Shown: positions 1 through 7,257, counted from the first letter of the stretch. The stretch: DNA of 8,711 nt from Azoarcus sp. (GCA_023230755.1 JALNWS010000170.1:1-8711); one strand, 5' to 3'. Numbers and translations: made by a program. The notes: generated by a model from the letters alone, not told the origin.

Positions 1-13
1 ACTGGAGATCGCG

Positions 14-1021
14 ATGGACCTCGAAACCTATATCCGCGCCCTGCCCAAGGCCGAGCTTCACCTGCACATCGAGGGCTCGCTCGAACCCGAGATGATGTTC
101 GCGCTGGCGCAACGCAATGGCGTAACCCTGCCCTGGTCGAGCGTCGAGGCCACCCGCGCCGCCTACGCGTTTTCCGACCTGCAGAGCTTTCTCGACCTCT
201 ACTACGCCGGTGCCGCCGCACTCATCCATGAGCAGGACTTCTACGAACTCGCCATGGCGTACTTCGCCCGCGCTCACGCGGATGGAGTGGTGCATGCAGA
301 GCTGTTTTTCGATCCGCAGACCCACACCGAGCGCGGCGTCGCCTTCGAAACGGTGCTCGACGGCCTTGAACGCGCGTGCGACGAAGCCCGCGTGCAGTAC
401 GGCATCAGTTCGCGCCTGATCCTGTGTTTCCTGCGCCACCTCAGCGAGGACGAAGGCTTTGCCACGCTGGAACAGGCCGTGCCGCATGTTTCGCGCATTC
501 ACGGCGTCGGCCTCGACTCCTCCGAAAAAGGTCATCCGCCATCCAAGTTTGCCCGCCTCTTTGCACGCTGCCGCGAACTGGGTCTGCACATCGTCGCCCA
601 CGCCGGCGAGGAAGGCCCGCCCGCCTACATCGTCGAGGCCCTGGATCTGCTCAAGGTCGAACGCATCGATCATGGCGTGCGCGCGGCCGAAGATCCGGCG
701 CTGGTCGAACGCCTGGTGCGCGAACAGATTCCGCTGACTGTCTGCCCGCTGTCGAACATCAAGCTGTGCGTCTTCCCGACGCTTCAGGGCCACAATCTGA
801 AGCAACTGCTCGATGCCGGGCTGAAGGTCACGATCAACTCCGACGATCCCGCCTACTTCGGCGGCTACATCGGCCAGAACTTTCTAGCCACCGCCGAAGC
901 CCTGCAGCTGAGCCGTGCCGAGCTCAAGCGCATCGCACGCAACAGCCTTGAAGCGAGCTTTGTCGACGACGCCGAGCGCGCGCCCTGGCTGGCGCGCCTC
1001 GACGCCTTGCCCGATAACTGA
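14..1021 (+). CDS. Adenine deaminase (adenosine/AMP deaminase superfamily, COG1816)
   Basis: This 335-residue metal-dependent hydrolase probably converts adenine to hypoxanthine and ammonia in the cytoplasm (purine salvage). Visible motifs are HLH at residues 16-18 (metal ligands), AHAGEEG at 195-201 (His196 metal ligand, Glu199 catalytic), IDHG at 218-221 (His220) and NSDDP at 275-279 (Asp277 ligand). The extended signatures GHPPSKF (173-179), HAGEEGPP and SDDPAYFGGY (276-285) match, from memory, the bacterial/yeast adenine deaminase branch (Pseudomonas PA0148, yeast Aah1). E. coli-type adenosine deaminase has NTDDP at the last site. Length is normal for the family. The start is supported by GGAG six bases before the ATG. 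The next gene, 34 bp downstream, encodes a BMP-type binding protein, so the pair looks like uptake plus deamination of a purine. The alternative is an adenosine deaminase. The family is certain; the adenine preference is inferred from motif similarity. Confidence 0.93.
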   Translation: MDLETYIRALPKAELHLHIEGSLEPEMMFALAQRNGVTLPWSSVEATRAAYAFSDLQSFLDLYYAGAAALIHEQDFYELAMAYFARAHADGVVHAELFFDPQTHTERGVAFETVLDGLERACDEARVQYGISSRLILCFLRHLSEDEGFATLEQAVPHVSRIHGVGLDSSEKGHPPSKFARLFARCRELGLHIVAHAGEEGPPAYIVEALDLLKVERIDHGVRAAEDPALVERLVREQIPLTVCPLSNIKLCVFPTLQGHNLKQLLDAGLKVTINSDDPAYFGGYIGQNFLATAEALQLSRAELKRIARNSLEASFVDDAERAPWLARLDALPDN

Positions 1022-1055
1022 TCCCCGCACCTCTTCCACCTCCCGGAGTTCACCC

Positions 1056-2156
1056 ATGACTGACCGTCGTACCGTCCTCAAGTGGAGCGCAGCGCTGGCT
1101 GCCACCACACTGCTCCCCGTTTCGGCCGTAAATGCTCAGAGCACCGGGCCACTGAAGGTCGGCTTCGTCTATGTTGGTCCGGTGGGCGAGGCGGGGTGGA
1201 CCTTCGCCCACGATCTTGGCCGGCGTGCCGTGGAAGCCGCCTTCCCGGGCAAGGTGAAGACGACCTTCATCGAGAGCGTGGCCGAAGGCGCAGACGCCGA
1301 GCGCGTCGTACGCAGTCTTGCGCAGGATGGACACGGACTGATCTTCACCACCTCCTTCGGCTACATGGACGCCACGCTCAAGGTGGCGCGCCAGTTCCCG
1401 AAAGTGGTGTTCCAGCATGCCACCGGCTACAAGACCGCCGCAAACCTGGGCACCTACGACGTCCGCACCTACGAGGGCGCCTATCTGGCCGGCGTCGTCG
1501 CGGGCAAGATGAGCAAGTCCGGCAAGCTCGGCGTGGTCGGCTCACACCCGATTCCGGAAGTCATCCGCAACATCAACGCCTACACGCTGGGCGCACGCAG
1601 TGTGAACCCGGCCGTCAGCACCCGCGTCATCTGGGTCAATTCCTGGTTCGATCCCGGCAAGGAGCGCCAGGCTGCGCTGACCCTGCTGGCGCAGGGCGCC
1701 GACGTGCTGATGCAGAACACCGACTCGCCCGCCGTGCTGCAGGCCGCGCAGGAGAAGGGCGCCTATGCCTTCGGCTGGGATTCCGACATGCACGCCTACG
1801 GCCCGAAAGCGCAGCTGGCCGCCAGCGAGATCAACTGGGGCGTGTGGTACACCAAGGTGGTCGGTGAACTGCTGGAAGGCAGCTTCAAGCCGCAGCAACA
1901 GGTCTGGTACGGACTCAAGGAGGGTGCAATCGACCTCGGCCGTCTTGGCGACATGCTGCCGGCCGACGTGAAGCAGCTGGTGGCCGAGCGCCGTCAGGGC
2001 ATCATCGATGGCAGCCGCCCGGTGTTCCTCGGCCCGCTTCGAGACCACTCCGGCAAGGAGGTCGTCGCAAGCGGAAAGGAGTTGGGCGACAAGGACAAGC
2101 TGGCGATGAATTACTACCTGGAAGGCGTAGAAGGCAGCGTACCTGGCGGCCAGTAA
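1056..2156 (+). CDS. BMP/PnrA-family ABC transporter substrate-binding protein
   Basis: This is a 366-residue periplasmic binding protein of the basic membrane protein (BMP, PnrA-like) family, whose characterised members bind nucleosides or purine bases for ABC import. The frame is open further upstream, but the ATG at 1056 has GGAG seven bases before it and starts a clean export signal. That signal has a twin-arginine motif DRRTVLK (residues 3-9), a hydrophobic stretch of Ala/Leu/Thr (11-22) and a likely cleavage after VNA (25-27). The mature part opens with a beta strand, KVGFVYVGPVGEAGW (34-48). It also contains GAYLAGVVAG (141-150), NSWFDPGKE (195-203) and GWDSDM (240-245), all typical of BMP domains. 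It lies 34 bp after the adenine deaminase gene and is probably co-transcribed, which suggests adenine or a related purine as ligand. That ligand is an inference. No permease or ATPase follows, so the partners must be elsewhere, most likely before base 1. Confidence 0.93.
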   Translation: MTDRRTVLKWSAALAATTLLPVSAVNAQSTGPLKVGFVYVGPVGEAGWTFAHDLGRRAVEAAFPGKVKTTFIESVAEGADAERVVRSLAQDGHGLIFTTSFGYMDATLKVARQFPKVVFQHATGYKTAANLGTYDVRTYEGAYLAGVVAGKMSKSGKLGVVGSHPIPEVIRNINAYTLGARSVNPAVSTRVIWVNSWFDPGKERQAALTLLAQGADVLMQNTDSPAVLQAAQEKGAYAFGWDSDMHAYGPKAQLAASEINWGVWYTKVVGELLEGSFKPQQQVWYGLKEGAIDLGRLGDMLPADVKQLVAERRQGIIDGSRPVFLGPLRDHSGKEVVASGKELGDKDKLAMNYYLEGVEGSVPGGQ

Positions 2157-2204
2157 GCGCCAGACGCAAGTTCAGTCCCGGTGGCCTGAAGCGGCTTGCT
2201 GCGC

Positions 2205-2233
2205 CGGGCGCGGATGCGGTTGTCCAGCGCCCG
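2205..2233. other. GC-rich inverted repeat after the binding-protein gene
   Basis: A perfect 7-bp inverted repeat, CGGGCGC (2205-2211) and GCGCCCG (2227-2233), surrounds a 15-base loop, 49 bp past the stop of the binding-protein gene. It could fold in RNA and mark the 3' end of the deaminase/binding-protein transcript. No T-run follows on either strand, so it is not a canonical intrinsic terminator. In DNA this GC-rich such a short repeat may also be chance. Confidence 0.25.
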
Positions 2234-2268
2234 CCATCGAACATCAGCGCAGCGCGGATGATGGTGGA

Positions 2269-2355
2269 TCAGACGACAGCTTGCACGTCGCGCAACTGCA
2301 CGCCGAGATAGCGGGCGGAAATCTGAATGAAACGTTTCAGGGTGTCTTTGCTCAT
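2269..2355 (-). CDS. Candidate 28-residue small protein, function unknown
   Basis: The minus strand carries ATG at 2355 and TGA at 2271-2269, a 28-codon frame. A strong Shine-Dalgarno, GAGAGG, lies at 2367-2362, six bases before the ATG. The peptide begins MSKDTLKRFIQ and continues with ISARYLGVQ. It looks like one amphipathic, basic helix (Lys3, Lys7, Arg8, Arg15, Arg22 alternating with Leu, Phe, Ile, Tyr), with no membrane segment or cysteine. I do not recognise it. It could be a genuine small protein, a leader peptide, or the preserved start of a decayed gene. A GTG-started overlapping frame from 2362 is longer but runs into the binding-protein gene and looks spurious. The two palindromes lie 28-64 bases upstream of its start, where an operator could control it. 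The ribosome site favours translation; the length argues for caution. Confidence 0.4.
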   Translation of the reverse strand: MSKDTLKRFIQISARYLGVQLRDVQAVV

Positions 2356-2381
2356 GCATCACCTCTCATTATGGTTGTTCA

Positions 2382-2419
2382 GGAACCGGTTCAGAGGGCT
2401 TGCGCGGTGAACCGGTTCC
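2382..2419. promoter_or_regulatory. Paired palindromic operator-like sites (GAACCGGTTC twice)
   Basis: The arms GGAACCGGTTCA (2382-2393) and TGAACCGGTTCC (2408-2419) form a perfect 12-bp inverted repeat with a 14-base spacer. Each arm contains the self-complementary decamer GAACCGGTTC (2383-2392 and 2409-2418), with centres 26 bp apart. Two identical palindromes at a fixed distance are typical of binding sites for a dimeric repressor. Cores of the AACCGGTT kind with a central CG are common among LacI/GalR-family operators. That family assignment is an inference. No regulator gene lies nearby, and the nearest downstream start is the small minus-strand ORF at 2355. A transcribed hairpin is possible too, but no T-run follows on either strand. 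Confidence 0.5.
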
Positions 2420-2513
2420 GCAGGTGATTGCAACAAGGTATTGCACCAGCATGATGTTAAACAGATATTTTCCTTGAGCGCCGGAGCCGGGCGCACATCA
2501 CGCACAAACGCAC

Positions 2514-5500
2514 TCAGGCGCGGATGCGCACCCGGCTTCCCCTTACCCCCGGCACCACGTCGATCGCGACATCGATCTGCTGCTTCATCTCGTCGACGTG
2601 CGAGATCACACCCACCATGCGGCCGCGCTGCTGCAGGTCGATCAAGGCCTTCATCGCCATGTCCAGCGACTCCGGATCGAGGCTGCCGAAGCCTTCATCG
2701 ATGAACAGGGTATCGAGCTGCACGCCACCGGCGTAGGCCTGCACCACGTCGGACAGGCCGAGCGCCAGCGCCAGCGAGGCCATGAAGCCTTCGCCGCCCG
2801 ACAGCGTGCTCACCGGGCGGGCACGACCGGTGTAGTCGTCCATCACCTCGAGGTCGAGGCCGGCCGCACGTCGCGCATCCGCCACCTCGTCACGCCGCTG
2901 CAGCAGGTAGCGCCCGCGGCTCATCGCACGCAGGCGCAGGGAGGCGGCCCGCAGCACGTCATCGAGCAGGGCCGCCAGCACGTAACGCTGGAAGGTGAGA
3001 TTGCGACCGTTCTCGCCGTTCGCGATCGCAGCCAGATGACCGGCGACACGGTATTCCGCTTCGATGCTTCCGGTTTCGCGGGCGATCTCTTCCAGTTTTG
3101 TCAGGCTGCGCACGATCTTGTTGCATTCGGCCTTGCGCTGGCCAAGCTCACCCAGCACGACATCCAGCCGCTCACGGTGCGCGGTCGCGGTCGCATCGAG
3201 TGCCACAAGATCCGGCCGCTGCTGCCCCTCGGTCGCCCCTTCTGCGAGCTTGCGCCGCTCGCGTGCCGCGGCATAGTCCTCGTCGAAGCGGCGCAGCTCG
3301 GCCGCCAGCGTGTCGATCGCGGCCGGTTCGAGCAGTGCATCGCGATAGGCGGGTTCGTCGGCAAACCCCGTAGCCGCAAGCGCAGCAGCGAACGCATCCG
3401 TCGCATCGGCCTCGCGCCGGATGGCGGATGCCAGCGCCTTCTCCAGCTCTTCCTGACGGGCACGCAGGGCGGCGTCTTCGCTGACGGCCTTGCCGTGCGC
3501 AGTCTGCGCCTGGCTCAGCGCGCGCTCGAGCGTCTGGCGCCGGGCGCGGGCCTGCTCCAGCGCGGCGCCAAGCGCCGCCGGCTCCCGCAAGGGCTCGGGA
3601 ACCGCCGTGCGGCGCTCCTCGACGACTTGCCGTGCCCCCTGCTCCTCGCTTGCGGCCTTGCTCACCGCCGCACGGGTCTCGTCCAGCATCGCTGCGCCCT
3701 TCAGCTGCGCAGCCTCAAGCGTGGCGAGTTGCACGCGTGCTGCGGCGAGCTCGGTCTGTGCGGCAGTGGCCGCCTGCAGCTGCTCGCGCAGTGTGGCGAC
3801 CGAATCCGGCACCGCCCCGTCGTCTCCAGCGCTCGCGTTCAACGCCGCCTGCAACGCATCGACCTCGGCCTGCGCGACCGCAGTTTGCCGCGATGCCGTG
3901 TCGAAGGCGATGCGCGTCGCTTCGTGCGCCTTTTCGGCACGACCGACGGCTTCACGCGCAGCCTTCAGGGTGGCTTCGGTCGGCAGCTTGCCGTCGAAAC
4001 GGGCAGGCGCGGGATGTTCGGCGCTGCCGCACACCGGGCAGGGTGCACCGTCGTGCAGATGGTGGGCAAGGATTGCGCCCTGAGCCTGGCGCCAGGTGGC
4101 ATCCAGCGCCTCGAAGGCTTGCCGGGCCTGTTCGCGGGAGTCCGTTGCAAGATCGAGCGCACGCTGCTGGCTGGCCTCGGCCTTACGCAAGTCATCGCGC
4201 TTGCGCTGCTGCTGTTCGAGCGTGCGTATGGAATGCTCGCGCTGCTCGGCCTGTTTGAGACGCAGACCGAGCGCTTCAGCGCCCGCCGCCAACGGATGCA
4301 GCGCCTCGATCCCCTGCGCCAGCGCCTGCCTGCGGTTGGCAAGCGCTTCGCCTTCCTTCGAGGCTGCGGCAAACGCCACATCGGCGGCAGCCCTGGCCTT
4401 CTGTCTGGCCTGCAGTTCCGTTTCTGCCTGCGCCAATTGCCGCACCTTTTCGCCGAGCCCTTCCAGACGCAGTACCTCGCGCTGGGCGACATCGCGTGCA
4501 AGCACCTGGCTTTCGGCGTTCTCGTATGCCAGCGCCTGCGCTGCCGCGCCCAATGCTTCGGCCGCCTTGCCCATCTGCACCGTGAGTGCCGCGGCCGCCT
4601 CACGGGCGCCTGTCGCCTGACGACGCGCGTCGCTCAGAGAACGGTCGGCCGGCAGCACCTGCACCGCCTTGCGTGCAATGCCAAGACGGCTGCGCTGACG
4701 CTCCGCATCTGCCAGACGCGCTTCGAGCGACTGCATGGCTGCAGCCGCCACTTCCCGCTCGACAAAGCGTGCATCGAGCGCCCGCCCGGCCTGCAAGGCA
4801 TTGCGGGCCTGAAGATCGGCCTCACGTGCTCGCTTCTCATCCTCGGCCAGGGCGCGCAAGGCCTCGTCCAGCGCCACGCGCTGGGCAACAAGGGCTTCTG
4901 CTGAGTCCACGCCGGCCTGCTCCAACAGAATCTGGCGCTCCATGCGGGCGCGCTCGGCACGTTTGCTCAAGGCGGCTGCCTCGGCCTTGAGCGCATCCTG
5001 CACGCGCTTGTAGGCGATGGTGCCGAACAGGGTTTCGAGGATCTTCTCGCGCTCGCCGGAGCCGGCCGCCAGCAGCTTGCGAAACTGGCCCTGAGGCAGC
5101 AGAACGACCTGACGGAACTGTTCGGCTTCGAAGCCGAGCAGTCGGGTGACGTCCTGCGTGACTTCGGTGCTCTTGCTCGACATCGGCACCCAGCCATCAC
5201 CGTCCGCAGCCGCATCGAAGCGGAACAGCGCGGCCTTGGCCGGCACCTTCACCATGCTGTCGCCGCTGCGGGTCGCGCGTTGTGCCGGGCGTTCCTGCTC
5301 GGGCGTGCGCTGCACCCGGTAGCGCTCGCTGCCGAGGGCGAACTCGAACTCGACTTCGGTCAGCGTGGCCGGCTCTGCATGATGGCTGCGCATCTCGCGC
5401 GCACTGCGTTCGCCACCCGAGGTGTCGCCGTAGAGCGCACAGGTGATGCCGTCGAGTATCGAAGTCTTGCCCGCGCCGGTGGGACCGGAGATCAGGAACA

Positions 5501-5588
5501 GGGAGCCCGCCGGCAACAGCGTGAAGTCGATCTCCTCGCGCCCGGCGAACGGACCGAAGGCTTGCAGAGTGAGCTTGAGCGGCTTCAT
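2514..5588 (-). CDS. sbcC: SbcC, ATPase subunit of the SbcCD nuclease (Rad50-like)
   Basis: This 1024-residue SMC-like ATPase forms with SbcD the complex that cleaves DNA hairpins and processes double-strand or protein-blocked ends. The N-terminal half-site has Walker A GPTGAGKTS (35-43) and the Q-loop region VVLLPQGQFRKLL (161-173). Two long Ala/Glu/Arg/Gln-rich coiled coils (about 190-510 and 530-880) flank the zinc hook CPVCGSAEHP (517-526, Cys517 and Cys520). The C-terminal half-site has the ABC signature LSGGEGF (929-935), Walker B LFIDEG (961-966) and the switch His in ISH (His997). Length is close to E. coli SbcC (about 1048). The ATG has GAGGAG eight bases upstream and overlaps the sbcD stop by 4 bp (ATGA), indicating translational coupling. 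The signature has Gly where many homologues have Thr (GGET); this looks like lineage variation. No intrinsic terminator is evident downstream. Confidence 0.97.
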   Translation of the reverse strand: MKPLKLTLQAFGPFAGREEIDFTLLPAGSLFLISGPTGAGKTSILDGITCALYGDTSGGERSAREMRSHHAEPATLTEVEFEFALGSERYRVQRTPEQERPAQRATRSGDSMVKVPAKAALFRFDAAADGDGWVPMSSKSTEVTQDVTRLLGFEAEQFRQVVLLPQGQFRKLLAAGSGEREKILETLFGTIAYKRVQDALKAEAAALSKRAERARMERQILLEQAGVDSAEALVAQRVALDEALRALAEDEKRAREADLQARNALQAGRALDARFVEREVAAAAMQSLEARLADAERQRSRLGIARKAVQVLPADRSLSDARRQATGAREAAAALTVQMGKAAEALGAAAQALAYENAESQVLARDVAQREVLRLEGLGEKVRQLAQAETELQARQKARAAADVAFAAASKEGEALANRRQALAQGIEALHPLAAGAEALGLRLKQAEQREHSIRTLEQQQRKRDDLRKAEASQQRALDLATDSREQARQAFEALDATWRQAQGAILAHHLHDGAPCPVCGSAEHPAPARFDGKLPTEATLKAAREAVGRAEKAHEATRIAFDTASRQTAVAQAEVDALQAALNASAGDDGAVPDSVATLREQLQAATAAQTELAAARVQLATLEAAQLKGAAMLDETRAAVSKAASEEQGARQVVEERRTAVPEPLREPAALGAALEQARARRQTLERALSQAQTAHGKAVSEDAALRARQEELEKALASAIRREADATDAFAAALAATGFADEPAYRDALLEPAAIDTLAAELRRFDEDYAAARERRKLAEGATEGQQRPDLVALDATATAHRERLDVVLGELGQRKAECNKIVRSLTKLEEIARETGSIEAEYRVAGHLAAIANGENGRNLTFQRYVLAALLDDVLRAASLRLRAMSRGRYLLQRRDEVADARRAAGLDLEVMDDYTGRARPVSTLSGGEGFMASLALALGLSDVVQAYAGGVQLDTLFIDEGFGSLDPESLDMAMKALIDLQQRGRMVGVISHVDEMKQQIDVAIDVVPGVRGSRVRIRA

Positions 5589-6730
5589 GCGTGGCGCTCC
5601 TCATGCTCGAGCTCATTCACGATACGTGCGAGTACGGAAGCGCTCGCCGCATCTAGCGCCTGCCCCGTCATCTCGGTGTAGAAGCCGGCAAACAGAGCGT
5701 CCATCTTGATCCGCCGGTGGTCGGCCGACGCCCGGCCTGCGCCCTCGCCATGCAGCGCCGGGCGCTCGATGGCCAGCGCATTGGGGTAGGCCGAGCGCAG
5801 CTTGCCCATCGCATCGAGCAGGGCGCCGCTGTCATTGAGGCGGGCAAGCACGTAGTCGGCGCGGCCCGGATCCTCGGCCGCCGCAGCGACGATCTGTTCG
5901 AGCGTGCCTTCGAGAATGCGCAGATCGCGGCGCGGCTTGAGCGCGATCTGCTCCACACGGCACTGCCCGGTGCCGTCGAGCTCGACCAGATTGACTGACT
6001 TGAGGTGCCCGGCTTCGGCGAAGGAGTACTTGAGCAGCGAACCGGAATACTGCACGCGATCGCTGCCGGCGCGCTGCGGCCGGTGCAGATGCCCGAGCGC
6101 GACATAGTCGAAGCCGTCGAACACGCTGGCATCGACGGCGCCGGTACCGCCCACCGTCAGCGGCCGCTCCGACTCCGACTCGCTGCCGCCGAGCACGAAG
6201 GCGTGTGCCACCACGACCGAGCGCACGCCTGCTGGATGGCTCGCCCGGATCGCGCCCAGCTGTGCCGCGAGCGCGGCGTGATGATCATGGATCGTGTCGT
6301 CGCCCAGCGCTGCGCGCACCAGCGCAGGTTCGGCATAGGGCAGGGGATAGACCGCGACCTCGCCATCCGCATCGCGCAGCATCAGTGGCTGCACCTTTGC
6401 ACTGACCGGCCCGCACACCGTCAGCCCGGCCCGGGTCAGCAGACCGGAGCCAAAGGCCAGCCGGTCCGGGCCATCGTGGTTGCCGGCGATCACGACCACC
6501 GCAATGCCGAGGCCGGACACCAGTTCGGTAAGCACTTCGTCGAGCAGCCGCACAGCATCGGCAGGCGGCACCGAGCGGTCGTAGATGTCGCCCGCGATCA
6601 GGATGGCATCGGGACGCAACTCGGCTGCAATGCGCACGAACTCGCGCAAAACATGGGCCTGGTCTTCCAGCAGCGAAACGCCGTGATAGACGCGACCGAG
6701 ATGCCAGTCGGCGGTGTGAAGAAAGCGCAT
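5585..6730 (-). CDS. sbcD: SbcD, nuclease subunit of SbcCD (Mre11-like)
   Basis: This 381-residue calcineurin-like phosphoesterase supplies the Mn-dependent exonuclease/endonuclease active site of SbcCD. All metal-binding motifs are present: TADWH (6-10; Asp8, His10), GDIYD (47-51; Asp48), GNHDGPDR (83-90; Asn84, His85), AHAF (175-178; His176) and GHLH (213-216; His214, His216). The C-terminal third corresponds to the SbcD capping domain, and its end, VLARIVNELEHEE, should contact the SbcC coiled-coil base. The family normally begins MRFLHTADWHLGR, which fixes the ATG at 6730. The frame is open to a GTG at 6805, but that extension is Cys/His-rich and unlike the family. No convincing Shine-Dalgarno precedes the ATG, which is unusual here. 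The stop overlaps the sbcC start by 4 bp. The gene begins 108 bp after the H-NS gene, so an independent promoter is possible. Confidence 0.96.
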   Translation of the reverse strand: MRFLHTADWHLGRVYHGVSLLEDQAHVLREFVRIAAELRPDAILIAGDIYDRSVPPADAVRLLDEVLTELVSGLGIAVVVIAGNHDGPDRLAFGSGLLTRAGLTVCGPVSAKVQPLMLRDADGEVAVYPLPYAEPALVRAALGDDTIHDHHAALAAQLGAIRASHPAGVRSVVVAHAFVLGGSESESERPLTVGGTGAVDASVFDGFDYVALGHLHRPQRAGSDRVQYSGSLLKYSFAEAGHLKSVNLVELDGTGQCRVEQIALKPRRDLRILEGTLEQIVAAAAEDPGRADYVLARLNDSGALLDAMGKLRSAYPNALAIERPALHGEGAGRASADHRRIKMDALFAGFYTEMTGQALDAASASVLARIVNELEHEERHA

Positions 6731-6838
6731 GACGATGACAGACAGGATGGGCGGGGCCGCAGTTTCGCACACATGGCAATGCAGGTGAGATGCGCAAACG
6801 CACACCCGCCGCCTTCCCCCCCGCCGAAAGGCGCCGTC

Positions 6839-7240
6839 TTACAGTTGCTGCAAGCGGAAGTTGCGCGGTGCCATCTTCTCGGCGGCAATCGCCAGCGCAT
6901 CCATTGAGCCGCCATTGGCCAGCCAGGCCCTGACCCAGTGTGGCTGGCGCCCACGCCCCGACCAAGCCAGATCGCGATTGCTGGGGTGGCGATATTTCAC
7001 TGCCACCTGCACCCTCGCGGAGGCCCGTTGCGCGCCACTCGAGCGCGCTTCGACGATCTTCTCGGCGGCCTTGTCGCTACATGCCTCTTCGAGCGTCAAA
7101 CCGTGATCGCGGGCCAGCGATGACAGCCTGCGCCGCAGCACCGCCTTGCTGTTGAGCTGCTGGCGGCGAATTTCGTTTTCGATGCGACTGCCGAGCACGC
7201 GAAGCTGCGGCAGCGAATAATCCTTCAGGTCGATGACCAT
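6839..7240 (-). CDS. H-NS-family histone-like nucleoid protein
   Basis: This is a 133-residue DNA-binding protein of the H-NS/BpH3/MvaT-like group found in betaproteobacteria, expected to bind AT-rich DNA and silence genes. The N-terminal part (about 1-60) is helical and charged, beginning MVIDLKDYSLPQL, and fits the oligomerisation domain. A basic, Ala-rich linker follows. The C-terminal DNA-binding domain has YRHPSNRDLAWSGRGRQP (83-100), with the family's WSGRGR loop at 93-98, then HWVRAWLANGG (101-111). About 22 residues follow GG111, slightly longer than the compact members that end near this point. The ATG at 7240 fits the family start, but the nearest purine-rich site, GAGG, lies about 16 bases upstream, so ribosome binding is weak or atypical. 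The gene is flanked by 108- and 156-bp gaps and is probably transcribed alone or with sbcDC. The specific paralogue cannot be told. Confidence 0.92.
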   Translation of the reverse strand: MVIDLKDYSLPQLRVLGSRIENEIRRQQLNSKAVLRRRLSSLARDHGLTLEEACSDKAAEKIVEARSSGAQRASARVQVAVKYRHPSNRDLAWSGRGRQPHWVRAWLANGGSMDALAIAAEKMAPRNFRLQQL

Positions 7241-7257
7241 AGCGAGAACGCTTTTCC

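Larger units (their letters stand above)
2157..2513. other. 357-bp intergenic region between convergent units
   Basis: This gap separates the + strand binding-protein gene from the 3' end of sbcC. The first 110 bases resemble GC-rich spacer and hold only a 7-bp inverted repeat. After that come a 28-codon minus-strand ORF (2269-2355) and a pair of identical palindromes (2382-2419). Next is an AT-richer stretch (about 2425-2475) with a duplicated ATTGCA (2427-2432 and 2440-2445). I find no T-run terminator for sbcC and no recognisable RNA gene. The symmetric sites and the composition shift suggest a regulatory region, but its target is not evident. Confidence 0.6.

Noticed and set aside
915..1055. 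Upstream in-frame extension of the BMP protein into the deaminase gene
   Set aside because: It overlaps the deaminase coding sequence. The ATG at 1056 has a good ribosome site and a proper signal peptide.
2114..2362. An 82-codon GTG-started minus-strand frame overlapping the 28-codon ORF
   Set aside because: It runs into the 3' end of the binding-protein gene on the other strand and the peptide looks like an out-of-frame shadow. The ribosome site is better spaced for the ATG at 2355.
2368..2373. CATAAT as a -10 box for the small ORF
   Set aside because: It matches 5 of 6, but transcription would then start downstream of the GAGAGG ribosome site, and no matching -35 lies 16-18 bases upstream.
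2382..2419. The palindrome pair as an intrinsic terminator or insertion-sequence ends
   Set aside because: There is no T-run after the stem on either strand. The 14-base spacer cannot hold a mobile element, and no flanking target duplication is seen.
2598..4904. A 768-codon open frame on the + strand opposite sbcC
   Set aside because: It is antisense to an unmistakable sbcC. The peptide is rich in Arg, Leu, Gly and Cys with no recognisable domain and no ribosome site, as expected from the complement of GC-rich coiled-coil codons.
6731..6805. Upstream GTG extension of sbcD
   Set aside because: The added residues are Cys/His-rich and not part of the family; the conserved MRFLHTADWH start at 6730 explains the gene.
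6800..6838. Hairpin plus C-run between sbcD and the H-NS gene as a terminator
   Set aside because: The stem is only 4 bp (CGCC-GAAA-GGCG) and is followed on the minus strand by G's rather than T's.
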